NCBI RefSeq assembly: GCF_019649055.1
Contig: NW_026570474.1
Span: forward strand, 28,201 to 92,200
Length of the DNA: 64,000 bases
Reading direction: 5' to 3'
Source of the DNA: Paramacrobiotus metropolitanus
Taxonomy: Eukaryota > Tardigrada > Eutardigrada > Parachela > Macrobiotidae
Part shown: in pieces, positions 12,201 to 22,927 of the stretch
How the letters are laid out: each line of letters opens with the position of its first letter
Position numbering within the stretch: position 1 is the first letter of the stretch
Notes under the pieces: model-generated
The model's database searches: none
What the model saw: the letters and a program-made list of their open reading frames with translations, nothing else
Told to the model about the DNA's origin: nothing
Made by a program: the position numbers and the translations under genes

Positions 12201-13471
12201 GTATTGCAAACACTATATTTCGTGAGATGTTTTTCATTATTTAAATTTCAACATTTTTAATGAAAAATAATCAAATTAGTGTAATCAAATTTTGTGTGCG
12301 TAACCGATTCTGAATATGAGAACTTGAAACAATATAACGCAAGGTCACCAAACCCTCGAAAGCGCAGTCCAGAACAGCATAACATCAATCCCGATCATAA
12401 ATTTTACGATTTATCATTTACAATTTATCTGTACATACATACAAGTATCTCTGTTATTGTATTATGTAAGAAGCAACACTAGACAGATATCAATCATACC
12501 TTCTTGAAAGGTCGTCGCGTCCGCGGATGTCCCAGTATGACCAGCTCCCGCAGACGCTTCTCCAAATCCTGCATATCGTTGTGCTTGAAGGGCTTGACGG
12601 TGGCTCCGGACAGCCGCACACCGGTGACGATGGAGCAGTGATTCAGTGCATCACTCAGCACGGCGCACTCCTTATCCACCAGCCCCGGTATATTCATACT
12701 GTTCGTCGCAAACCCCATCCCGAACGTCACCGCCGCCTCACACCCCAGGAACTCCGCCACCAGCTCCTCCAGTTCCACATGCACCGGCTGCGTCCCGAGG
12801 TCATCGCGGGGCGTGCAGTTGGCCACCCCGTAGGTGCTGATCACGCGGCCGGCGTCCTCCGCACACGGACCCACCTTATCGGCGAACCCCAGATAATTAT
12901 ACGACCCCATATTGATCGTGTCCAGTTTCTTCCCGGTCAGCTGGAAACTCCACCCACTATCCGGGGTGGAGCGCTCCATCACCGTGACCTTTCCCCCCGG
13001 GACACTGCAGATGGGTCGGTTCCAGCAGTCGCGGATGCGCATGTAGATGTTGCGGGTTAGGAAGGCCTCCCAGTTGCTGTACAGCGGGGTGAAGCCCTCG
13101 TTCCCGTCCTCCCGGGCGATCATGCTCTTCTCAAATCCCATCCGCCGGCACAGGTCCTTGAGGTAGCCGAAGACCTGCAGGAGGAGGTAGCCGAAGATCA
13201 CGAAGACGTCCACGTACGGGACGACCTCCTCGAACTCGATGTCGTCGGCGACGTTCTCCCGGCAGGTGGGCGACTGGTCCAGGAGGTCGGGCGCTTGGAG
13301 GAGGACGGTCTCGGAGGGGGTCCGGGGGAAGAGGGACGGCGGGGAGGAGCGGTGACGGCGGTGGCAGGCGTAGCTGTGGTCCCGGTCACCGTCGCTGAGC
13401 AGGAGGGTCGGGTCCAGGATGGGCGTGGCCGCCGGGACTTCGGTGAGGAGGATGGTGTTGTGGTTGGTCAT
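9217..13471 (-). CDS. SPTLC2: serine palmitoyltransferase subunit 2 (LCB2)
   Basis: Two exons, 13471-12500 and 9957-9217, joined in phase 0 across a 2.5-kb intron, give 570 residues; the human protein has about 560. The enzyme condenses serine with palmitoyl-CoA, the first step of sphingolipid synthesis, at the ER membrane with SPTLC1. A membrane segment lies near residues 85-105 ([18 protein letters not shown]). The alpha-oxoamine synthase domain follows with [23 protein letters not shown], the cofactor-stacking [14 protein letters not shown] at the exon border, [17 protein letters not shown], and the pyridoxal-phosphate lysine in [12 protein letters not shown] (about residue 394). [10 protein letters not shown] and [11 protein letters not shown] follow. 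The exons are much richer in GC than their surroundings. The ATG at 13471 fits the length of the family. Confidence 0.95.
9958..12499 (-). other. SPTLC2 intron
   Basis: An AT-rich intron with donor GTATGA and acceptor TTTCTACAG. A 15-base word, ATCACTCTAAAAAAA, is repeated in tandem-like fashion near 11466-11503. A 67-codon minus frame at 11267-11470 has no recognisable content. I see no nested gene. Confidence 0.75.
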
Positions 13472-16079
13472 GGTGAGGGGTGAAGAAGTGCAGAGGTCGC
13501 TGTTGACAGCGGTGTTACAGATTATATTGGCGGTGGATCGGTCAATAAACCCACCTACAACATTATCGTTGTCATAAAATTATTCTCAGGAGAAAAAACA
13601 AAAACGGTATAACTAAATTACGGAGAGTATAATCCGTGTGGGCATATAAAATTATTAACGGTGATCACAACACCAGCAACGAGCGCTCTCATCTTATTTT
13701 GCCAAAATTTCCACGGCATCCTTAAAATATTTATTTTCCATTATACAAATCCCTGTGCCGGTACAGTTGTATTTGCTGCTGAATTAAAATGTGCGCTTTA
13801 GCTTAGAAACGGTGAGAAATTATGTCAAAGTATTCAAAGTTAAAAGCGATAGATTAGATAAGATAATAAATGCGTATTTACCTTGGTTAAACACGCACTT
13901 TATGACGCTTAAACGATTTTCTCAATAAAAGCCGGGAAATTTGGATCTATACTTACTCATACAGATTTTCTGTACAGTATAGCAAGATAAGTACACTTTG
14001 CCCTGCCCAGCGAACGCAATTCTCCACCGTACACAATTATTTTTAAAATAATAGAAATTTTAACAATGGTCTTAAACTCTGCACTCGTAAAATTACTAAG
14101 TAGATCTGCATGTTGGATAGTTTTAACATCGAATTTGATAATTTGATAAATTGTCCTGATTGTACGAAAAAACATCAACAAACATATTGTACGTAAATAA
14201 GACATTCAGGATCTTTATACTGTACTTTACTAAGCGCATTGCGGCACATCATCATGGGGTTTCCCCGCTTTTATTAATATTATCAGAAAAAGATTTTTAA
14301 ACGTGTCGGAATTTTAAAGAGAAGTCGTAACAGAGTACAGGAAGCCAGGAACATAATTATTTATGAGGTTGCACTACATTATTGCGTAAGAAAGGCGAAT
14401 TAAAGCGGTGTTTTTCAAATTTTAGGTAGCAATTTTGCCATATATTTTTAGAAATAAACTTTTAAATATTTCATCACAAAAATCAGTTAATTATCAAGCT
14501 GATAGTCATAATTAATTTCCAAAATAAATTCCTTGAAATAAAAATTAATTTTAGCATCTTACAAGCCACACCAGTAACAATCAAAATAAAATAAAAATGC
14601 GTTATTTACCCAGGACAAACCAAATAAATTCCAATAAATCGGGGACCAAATTACCATGGTGTCTCAGAAAATTATTCTAGCTAGAATAACGCGCCCGTCG
14701 CGACCCGGCGGACAGCCCGAGCAGAATATGACAAGCCTTCTTCAAGTTATTATCATCTTTTGAGCACGCTTCATAAAAATTAATTTATCCCCACAGCGTT
14801 TTTCTTGAGGACACTGCAGAGAAAAATAAGCACCCATAAAAACATCGATTTCCACGAGCATCACAGAAAAAGACGACAATTATTACAGGTTGGACATAAA
14901 TGCGCCGTTTACACACACTGCTGTATGTGTCATCAATTCGAAACGTCTGGGCGCAACAATACACAGACGTATGAAGGAATTTCTGCCCCAGCAACTGTGC
15001 GCCGGCTATTAAGACGCGCTGTATTTTCGCCGGTACAACAACAGTTTGTATGACTGTTGTCGAACGCGCCGGATTCGATTGGCTCAGCGTGGATCGTATG
15101 ATTGTTGTAGTCAGGCTGATTTAGAGCGGATCGGTATACAATAGGGTTTGGAGTAATATTTGTTTGAATAATGCTGATTCGGAAAGTTTAAATTCTGCAG
15201 ACAGGAAAAACGATATATTTCAACGCACGGAGTCATTTCCATGTTGACAGTACCCATGCAGCGCGTGCGCTCTGTGCGGTGCCTAATGAATCACGTAACA
15301 AGGCGGATGCGTGGACCGTTTCTAAATGTACTTACAATTAATGCTTACTTTTTTACGAGTACGTGTTATCCATTTTATTTTGTACGAATCTTATTAAAAT
15401 TTCGCATCCTTAATTTAATCTGGATTTTTTAATAAAAATTGTTTATCCTTAATAAAATTTCTGATTTAGCTTCTCAGTTCTGAAATTTTAAAAAATATTA
15501 CAATTACCAAAAATATTTCTCATATGGATTTGTTTTCTTATAGATAATTTCTTATATGAATTTTTAATCTAATATTGCGTACCCTGCTTGTTAATGCAAC
15601 AGTATCTGTAAGTAACTATTTCTTGATAAATTTAATTATGTTTTCGACATTTACTCCAGTCGAGTGGTGTTAATGAAATAAACTATAAAAATATTTTTAT
15701 TGCCAGCAGTATATTTTAGTGACTTTTTATAGTTTCGTAAAACTTGAGAGCGTCTTACTGTCGCTTTTACGGGTTGTTGCTGTGTGCAGATAAATACCTG
15801 CTTCATGCATTCTGGCAACAAGTAAAATTTTTTTCACATTTAGTGATATGACAAACTCACAGAAAATTAAATTCTCGAATTTTGCAGAATTTTTTGGCAA
15901 AAGCGGACAGCCACGATACGAATGGGTTCGGGTATTTACAAAATCACGTAATATACAGTAGTACTGTACCAACTCTCTACATTTGCAGCAAATGAATTGT
16001 GCTCACTGAACCACTTCGAGAAAAACAAATAAACCTGAACATAATTGTTGGAGATATTTTTCTGGCAAAAATCACACAC
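13472..16079. other. gene-poor stretch upstream of SPTLC2
   Basis: About 2.6 kb, AT-rich, with no supported exon. It holds a perfect 18-base palindrome at 14672-14689 and a CCAAT-type ATTGGCT near 15080. The part just above 13471 should hold the SPTLC2 promoter and 5' UTR. Confidence 0.4.
14672..14689. repeat. perfect 18-base palindrome
   Basis: TTATTCTAGCTAGAATAA reads the same on both strands with no loop. It could be a dimer-binding site or chance; nothing else supports a function. Confidence 0.5.
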
Positions 16080-16650
16080 TCCTCCACTTAACAGCATCGA
16101 TTGGGGATGGCTTATACAGCAAGGTGTGGGATTTATCGGGGAAAATGTTCAGCCGGCACTTTGCCGGCGCGCGCGTTAGCCATGCACCTCTCGCTGCGGA
16201 ACACAATACACAGCGGAATATATCATTGCCATCGTGCGGCGTATGGACGGCGCGCGGCTGTTATAAAAATAAACTAAAAAAGGCCGGCATTTCATAATTG
16301 TAATCAATAACACAAACCCGCGGGCCCATCAGGCCCACGTCTATATAGTAGTGCCGACCGCCGGCGGAGCAGCGACGGATTAATGCACTTGTTGTTAAAC
16401 AGCCGTTAATTCCTGGTAATGTCGCAACCCTATTTCCTGCCGTGACGTCATTGCGAGCAATTAGTAATTCGATCGGATTTTATTCTCACGCCGTGATGCG
16501 CGAAGGATACGGTTGCCCGTGTGGCACGATACAAATAATAATTAAGCGGTTTAATTACCCGACTATACAGGCGCAGTGCGCAATCATCCCGGCGCGGCAT
16601 GTGCCTCCTCGTGTCCGCCATCTTACGTAATTATCTCGAGTATTTTGCAG
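16080..16650. promoter_or_regulatory. candidate regulatory block
   Basis: This stretch is clearly richer in GC and CpG than the kilobases on both sides and is crowded with known binding words: a full cAMP-response palindrome TGACGTCA at 16443-16450, a YY1-like CCGCCATCTT at 16615-16624, and many TAATTA/AATTA homeodomain-type cores. It also contains GGGCCCATCAGGCCCAC and a TATATAG near 16340. No exon with splice support was found. A promoter, an enhancer or an untranslated first exon are all possible. Confidence 0.35.
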
Positions 16651-18600
16651 TGCAGTGTAACGTTATCCCTTATTCATAATAAAAAAAGGGAAAAATATTC
16701 CACGAACGTATCCGGCAGTAAAGATTTAAAGACTATTTATCCTGCAACATGCTGATGAAAAGAATATAAATCAACATCAGAAATTCGCAAAAGATTTTCT
16801 TATTAAAATATGTAACCTGATAAATTATTTAGCCTTTTTCGATATTGTACCGTAGCATCACGCACCGTAATAATCTGCCTAATAAAATATATAATTGCCT
16901 AAATTATTTAGACGTGTTTTTATATTACAGCATCACGCATTGAATTTCTTGGCACCGAAACCTTAGCTTGGTATCACTTCCCGGAAATTCAAGTGCGTAC
17001 ATATAGAAATGACGTAAAACCTCAGGAAAAAAGTGGTAGTTTCTTCAAGCGCCCGGAAACCAGTAACAAGCTTCGATTACGACTTTTTTCGGTACAATTT
17101 TACTGAAGCAGCAGTATAACGAACCTCCGCGACAGCGACTGGAACAATTATCTTGAACAATTACGCAATAATCCCGTCGGAAACGCTTTAGGACAAAATT
17201 ACGAAGATCCACGAAATTTAAAATGATATCATAATTAATCCGCACAGCTTTCGGCTGATCCACATTCCGGCGCGACGTATAAGCGATCGGGACGAGAAAG
17301 CGAGAAAATTACCATACAACCTCGTGATAACCGGCAATAGCGGTATTATGTATAAAGAGTCACACCGGGTCCACTCACAATCCATATTATCCGCGCTAAC
17401 ATTTTGCCCTGAATCAAATATATTTCATCCTTATCAAATCGCCGCGACCATACACGGCGGGTTTTTATCACTACCACTGTATAATCAGCATTTTCTCCAC
17501 CTGCAGTGGCTGGTTAAAAGCAGAACATTTACGCGAATACCGCGCGATACGGAGGTACAGGTACACCGTATATAGATATACACGATACAGAGGGGAACAC
17601 TGTTGGGTATTATTGACAATAGCCGGCACCGTAATCCACAGTCCAATGCTGATAGTGCTGGGCAAACAATTGCTCTCTGTGCAAATTTTCTCCTGCGCGG
17701 CGGTGGGACGATACACGCTGTAGGTTTGGTTGTATAATATTAAGCACTGTCGGGTATATACCCATTCGTATACTACCGGCAACAACCCGCTCGAGGAGCC
17801 AGCAGGTTTATGTGTTGTCTACACACATGTGCACACCGCATGCTTGCGCTAAAATCCATCGACGGAACGCCGGTGATGTGTGCGTCACTCCGTGCACACA
17901 CTGCAGCGGGCCTGTACCTGGGTGCGACGGAGGATGACTGCATTGTCAGAGAAGGTTCAAATTTCCGGCATTTGCGGCGCGCACTGGCAAATCACTTAAG
18001 CGTGCGCTTTCTTTCGGTCTGTGTAGTGTGTAGCGCACAGCCCGGCTTTAACGGGGTGCACAAAACAACCCCATTCATTTCCCAGATGCTACCCACCCCA
18101 GTGACCTTTCTGCCGGGAAGTGAGCTTATATATGTCCAGAAGGTAGTAAATGTACGGATATATGTAGGTTCGCCATACGGACTTTCACTAACTCGGTTAA
18201 TTCTGTGCGTAAGATATGCTTTTATTAATTTTATATTATATGCATATTCATTATTAACTCACACTTTAGCCACGCCCCAGCCTTTAGCCACGCCCCAACG
18301 CGTTAAACCAGATAATCCATCTGATAACCATGCCCGGCCCGTGCAACACGGGCAACCACCCAGGTTTGTCAGTGCTGGTAAACACATCACATTTTCCGTT
18401 GGCTGCACACAGATGCAGACTTAACACTATGAAAAGAGGAAGACTAGTCTTCGCATAGGAGTAGTGTTAACGGCTTGTTTTATGTTTGTCTATGGAGATT
18501 TGTGACCAAAATGTTACACGCCGTTGATTTGCCCATTTTAGGGGAGTAGTTTAGTATTTTCCGGAGGGCAAAACCCTGCAGAATGCAGTGAGTTATGCAT
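16651..18600. other. intergenic, no gene recognised
   Basis: The longest open frame (17810-18424, plus, 204 codons) has no domain and an unusual composition, so I do not call it. A 15-base word TTTAGCCACGCCCCA occurs twice in direct succession near 18266-18297. Confidence 0.35.
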
Positions 18601-19338
18601 ACATAACAACAACAACAACTTTATTCCCCCAGATTTCTTCTGGCAGGGGCACACCATGCGTTGTGCCATATATACTTAAACATTAGATACAATACAGAAC
18701 AAATCTTTACAAGAGTATGACAACAGACAATAGTGGTAATAAAAAAGAAAAAATTAGATTTAAATAGTTATTTTAAACGTTGTTCAGAAGAAGGTTGTAG
18801 TTCACATTTGAATGCGTTCGCACATGTATTAAAATTATGGAGGTAACAACAAAATCTCCTCGCCATATGCTTTGCGACTATCCTTCAAGATCTGGTTAAG
18901 AAAATTGCTAATATAAAAAAACAACATTTTCTCGTTCTCCGTCGGCATATCTTTCCTCCGTAATATGCCCTGTATGATTTCCAGCAATCCACCATCCGGT
19001 ACTGTAATGCCCAAGGAAATAAGACGCTCCTTCAGTTTTTCTCTATGTAGGAAATATGCTGGACACTCGTTCAGGGCATGCTGCTCATCCTCCACAACTT
19101 CGCAGAAGGTGCACACTAGCTCCTCCCGTGGTACTCCACTCCATCGTCCTGTCTCTACAGCAAGATGGTGGTTTGAGGTCAGCATCTTCATCCAGTGTTC
19201 ACTGTCCTTTACAGGCATACTTTGTAAACGTAATGATACTGTAAACGTTATAGTATATACGGCTTGTTTTCGAACGGTTGATACCATTATAAGAGAATAG
19301 TTTAGCATTGCTGGCAGTGTAACTGTGCAACCATCCAC
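18601..19338 (-). mobile_element. 3' end of a non-LTR retrotransposon
   Basis: The minus frame 19338-18835 encodes the tail of a LINE-type ORF2. It has a zinc-knuckle-like CTFCEVVEDEQHALNEC (C-x2-C-x7-H-x4-C), preceded by NHHLAVETGRW and followed by PAYFLHREKLKERL. About 220 bases of 3' UTR follow, then AATAAAGTTGTTGTTGTTG, a polyadenylation-like signal running straight into a short GTT repeat. Simple-repeat tails of this kind mark the 3' ends of several LINE clades. The reverse transcriptase is missing, so this is a 5'-truncated insertion. Confidence 0.75.
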
Positions 19339-20035
19339 AGTTGCTGGTTAAGTTACTTAAGTAAGCCGCTGACCGCTGGTTGTGTTCCACACTATCGACT
19401 TGAACGCTAAGTTTGAGTGCTATCGACTCATTCAATTTTGCTGAATCTCCCAAGCTTGGACTTTATAAGGATATTAGCAATTACATTTACCGCAAAAGCC
19501 TTATATACTTGCACAAAGATACAGGATCAGAAATTCAGCAAATTTTCCAATTTAGAATATGCCTTTTAATTTGAAACCGGTCAAAGCAAAATTCTAATTG
19601 CCGGTTCCCGAGCACCAGAGAAACTTCAGGCGGCGGCTATGGAGTAAAACGTACAAAATCGATTTTGCATTCTTATCACTTACGCAAAGTGAAATAATGT
19701 TTCATAAGCGTGTTTCCGCATGTACTGAAATTTCTTAACAGCGACAAAAAGTGTCACAGAAGGCAGCTTGTCCTAAATTTTTGAAGTTGGTTTGGTTTAA
19801 ACAATAACCGATTGAGACGCAAGAATTGGAGTTATCTTGCAAGTCCAAAGCAAACAACCAGCCGTCAAAAACTGCATTAAACCGTCGCCTTTTTGCGGTT
19901 GCATCAGTTACAATGCGGCTGTTAACGGCTTTTTCCATAATAATAATTTTTTTCAATTTTGGTTCAATCCACACACACCTAAGAGGCTAATTTCAGAGAT
20001 GAAATGGGTGCTAGAATGAGCGCGTTCTCATTCCA
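19339..20035. other. intergenic, no gene recognised
   Basis: No exon or repeat was recognised between the LINE fragment and the fold-back element. Two short open frames at 19735-20019 lie on opposite strands over the same bases and look like chance. Confidence 0.35.
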
Positions 20036-20422
20036 GCAGCACGCTGCTGGAATGAAAATCTTTGAAAATTCGTAACTTTGTTATTTGCCGTGCAAAATGT
20101 TTTTTGTATGCGCTTAAAAAATATAAAATAATGCATACTATTAGGCAGAATAACCGATTTTCTGGTTTTGTCTCAAGGTTTGGCACTGTGAGCATACGTG
20201 CTTAGCATAGTCGCCTATGATTAATCTAGAATGAATCTTCTATAGACAGGTGTGTTAACAACAAAGGCTCACAATGAATAACCAAAAATGAAAACGAAAA
20301 ATCATTTGTTCTGCCTAATGGTATGCGTTATTTTGTATCTTTTAAGCTTATACAAAAGAATTTAACACGAAAATTAACAAAGTTACGAATTCTTGAAGAT
20401 CTTCATTCCAGCGGCGTGCTGC
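20036..20422. mobile_element. fold-back (long inverted repeat) element
   Basis: Bases 20036-20170 and the reverse complement of 20290-20422 align along most of their length. Shared stretches include GCTGGAATGAARATCTTYRA, AATTCGTAACTTTGTTA and CATTAGGCAGAA-like blocks in the same order. The two arms of about 130 bases flank a spacer of about 120 bases and diverge by perhaps 15 percent. The left arm also carries its own perfect 12-base hairpin (20029-20054, CATTCCAGCAGC and its complement). No coding capacity. This is the structure of a non-autonomous fold-back transposon or long-hairpin MITE. Confidence 0.7.
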
Positions 20423-20916
20423 ATGAGCCACCGCACGCGTACTTCAGCTACGTTGCTGCTAGACAGCTGGCAAAACTTTCCCAGCAGTATGGCAAAGAAA
20501 ATCGACAATGAATTACTGCTCTGTAAATGGTATGCTCTCGTCGAACGTTGTATAGTAATAACCACCCTCCAAAATTGTTGCAGTCAGGAGCGTGTCACAA
20601 TTTGGTTACAGACTCCCGTACGCCGTTCAGAAACAAGCCGTATATAGACAATAGAAAGTCTCATGTATTCTCGATATATACCACAGCCAACGGAACTATT
20701 TCCGCGAGGAAATGCCACGAAGTGTTTTAATACAAATAATCACCCCAGTAATACCGCACACTTTATTTCGTACAGTAAAACTTTGACTTTGTAGAACCAC
20801 ATGTGAAATTTCAGAGGACTCACTTTTTACCCATTCTGAAAGATTTTTTAATTTTAGTCAGAGTATTTGTCACATCGCTAAGTCCGGTACGAGTGTTTCT
20901 TTTTCGCTTATTTTTC
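20423..20916. other. intergenic, probable 3' UTR of the Psq gene
   Basis: No coding signal. On the minus strand the part next to 20917 would be the 3' untranslated region of the Pipsqueak-domain exon. Confidence 0.35.
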
Positions 20917-21300
20917 TCATATGTGCGCCTTTCTTTTCGTACGCACGCCCTTCAGTTTATTCCAGAACGAAGAGTAAGGAACCTTGTACTTTTTCGCTGC
21001 AGCGTACTGTGACAGGTTCCCCGTTCTACAAGCCTTCAGCGCCAAGGCCATACGATCATCGTACGCTGCTGGTAAAGGCACGTCGCTGGCAGGTTCCTCC
21101 ACACAATTCTCACTCAACGGTAGGCCCGAAACAACGCTGATACTCGCGCAAGAAATCTCCATCGCAGGTGCAGAAAACAAACTGGCAGGTAGCCGTACGT
21201 CGGTGATATTCTCATCGTAGTACATCTCGCCAGATGAATCTTTATATTTAGATGGTAATTTTATAACATTATTATCAAGAGCTTGGTTAATTAATGTCAG
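20917..21300 (-). CDS. Pipsqueak-type (HTH_psq) DNA-binding protein, last exon
   Basis: The minus frame is open from about 21300 to the stop at 20917; an ATG occurs at 21225, but the frame continues upstream, so this may be a terminal exon. The C-terminal 40 residues contain a helix-turn-helix of the Pipsqueak class: RMALALKACRTGNLSQYAAA, then KKYKVPYSSFWNKLKG, matching the pattern of an alanine-rich helix, GNLS, AAxxYxVP, S, and LxxKLKG. A basic tail (VRTKRKAHI) ends the protein. In insects such domains sit at the C-terminus of BTB transcription factors or in transposase-derived proteins. I could not find a BTB exon upstream; the open frame at 21648-21944 does not look like one. It is therefore partial or a single-domain gene. 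Confidence 0.6.
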   Translation of the reverse strand: MTLINQALDNNVIKLPSKYKDSSGEMYYDENITDVRLPASLFSAPAMEISCASISVVSGLPLSENCVEEPASDVPLPAAYDDRMALALKACRTGNLSQYAAAKKYKVPYSSFWNKLKGVRTKRKAHI

Positions 21301-22927
21301 TCACTGGTTACTGGAAATTCTGCGGAGAAACAAAGTTATAAAACCAAAACAAAATTCGCATTTAAATTTTAATACGAGTGTGCGTTACAGTAAATAGCAG
21401 GCCGTGTTCAGCTAACGGGTGCGTGACGGCGCGCGGCTACCGCCAGCCTAAGGTGGCTGACAGTGTTGCACAGCACGCAAATGGTTATCAGATTCTCTCG
21501 CTACCCTAGTTTTTTTGTCTATCACATGTACTAAGCTCGTCCTCGTATCAATTGTTTTTCTGCTGGGATTAATTGCGGTGTTGCCGTAAATTGCGGAATA
21601 GTCGGAATACAGAGCAAAGCGATATACATACTCACATTGTCACAATGTTAATGAGTACTACCGTAATACTTACTTACTGACAATGAAATAGGCATGTACA
21701 GACTATAGACCAAATTATATAAAGTATACTTACTCGTATGAAGGATATTCCAAATTGTATTCTCCATGAATAACCAATTCAGAATACTCGGTGCGTTTCC
21801 TATATCACCCAAATTTTTGTAGTTGTTCTGCCTGCAACATAATTTCTGCAGAGCCGGGATGTCTCTGCAGTCCAATATGCTGAATAATATCCCATTTCTG
21901 TAAAAAGCCGGCGATTTTAAAGCAGAATATTGCAACAAAAGCACTTTTGGAATACCTCACGTGTTTTATATAAAGCGGGCATGGGGATGATTGGCATTGT
22001 CAACCCGAGAGCGAGCGACGACGGTGTTGCCTCCGGAAGTGGTGAAAAGAGTGCGTACAATTAATGCAAGGGAAGAGAAGATCAAAGAGTTATTCCTTGC
22101 CACAAAGCTAGACGAAACTTTAACACTACATGTCCGGATTTAGTTCGATGCTACACCTTGGAATTCCCATTTTTTCACCTGCACCGAGCCGCACACTGTA
22201 AAAGACGTACTCTTGAATTTAACGAAGTAGTGTTTTAACGCTCTTATAGCCTCTACCCTAGCGCATATTCACCATGTATCTGTACTGCGAAATTAATTTC
22301 ACTTTATTGCACACTTGTTGTATCTCCGGAGAAAAACAAAGAACAGTTTTGTTGTGTGCAATGAACCTGTATGTCATTCCGTCTTCATACGTAGCAAATC
22401 GCGACTACAGATACGTCATCTAAAGACCAATATCATAAGCGAATTCGATAATATGTAATTATTATTGGCCTATTGTCAGTTTGTTATTGTTATTAGCCTA
22501 TAACTGTTAATCGTATAACTATTAACTATGCACCTCACAAATTTCGAATTACGAGTATAATAATTCAGTTTTCAGTAATTATAGTGTGGTTTTCTGATTA
22601 CATTGTTAATAAATTATCTGTGGAAATGCGATTAAGAACAAAAATGGCCATGAGACGACGAATGTACAAATTAACCGGAAGACAGCGCAGTTTCGTTTGT
22701 GATAAAGAAACACGCCCAAACATTTTATTTTACCACATATGTATTATTTGTCCAACACGCTAAACATTCTGCTGTACAAAACACCCTTCACTGGCGACTG
22801 CAACACAGTCAACTGTCAAGACAAGTCAAACGTGGAATAAAATCAATTAAATTAACTAGTAATCAATTTTAAACGGAATTAAACCGGCAACAACCGCAAA
22901 CAGAGAAAACCACCAGTGTGCATTGTT
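21301..22927. other. intergenic or upstream exons not resolved
   Basis: About 1.6 kb. An open frame on the minus strand (21944-21648) begins right after a plausible acceptor (CTTTTTACAG near 21900), but its content is not recognisable. The rest is AT-rich with no signal seen. Confidence 0.3.

Noticed and set aside
12527-13060. 177-codon plus-strand open frame
   Set aside because: Antisense of SPTLC2 exon 1; no domain.
17810-18424. 204-codon plus-strand open frame
   Set aside because: No recognisable domain, splice context or homology-like blocks, and a Cys/His/Thr-rich mixed composition. A long chance frame is the simpler view.
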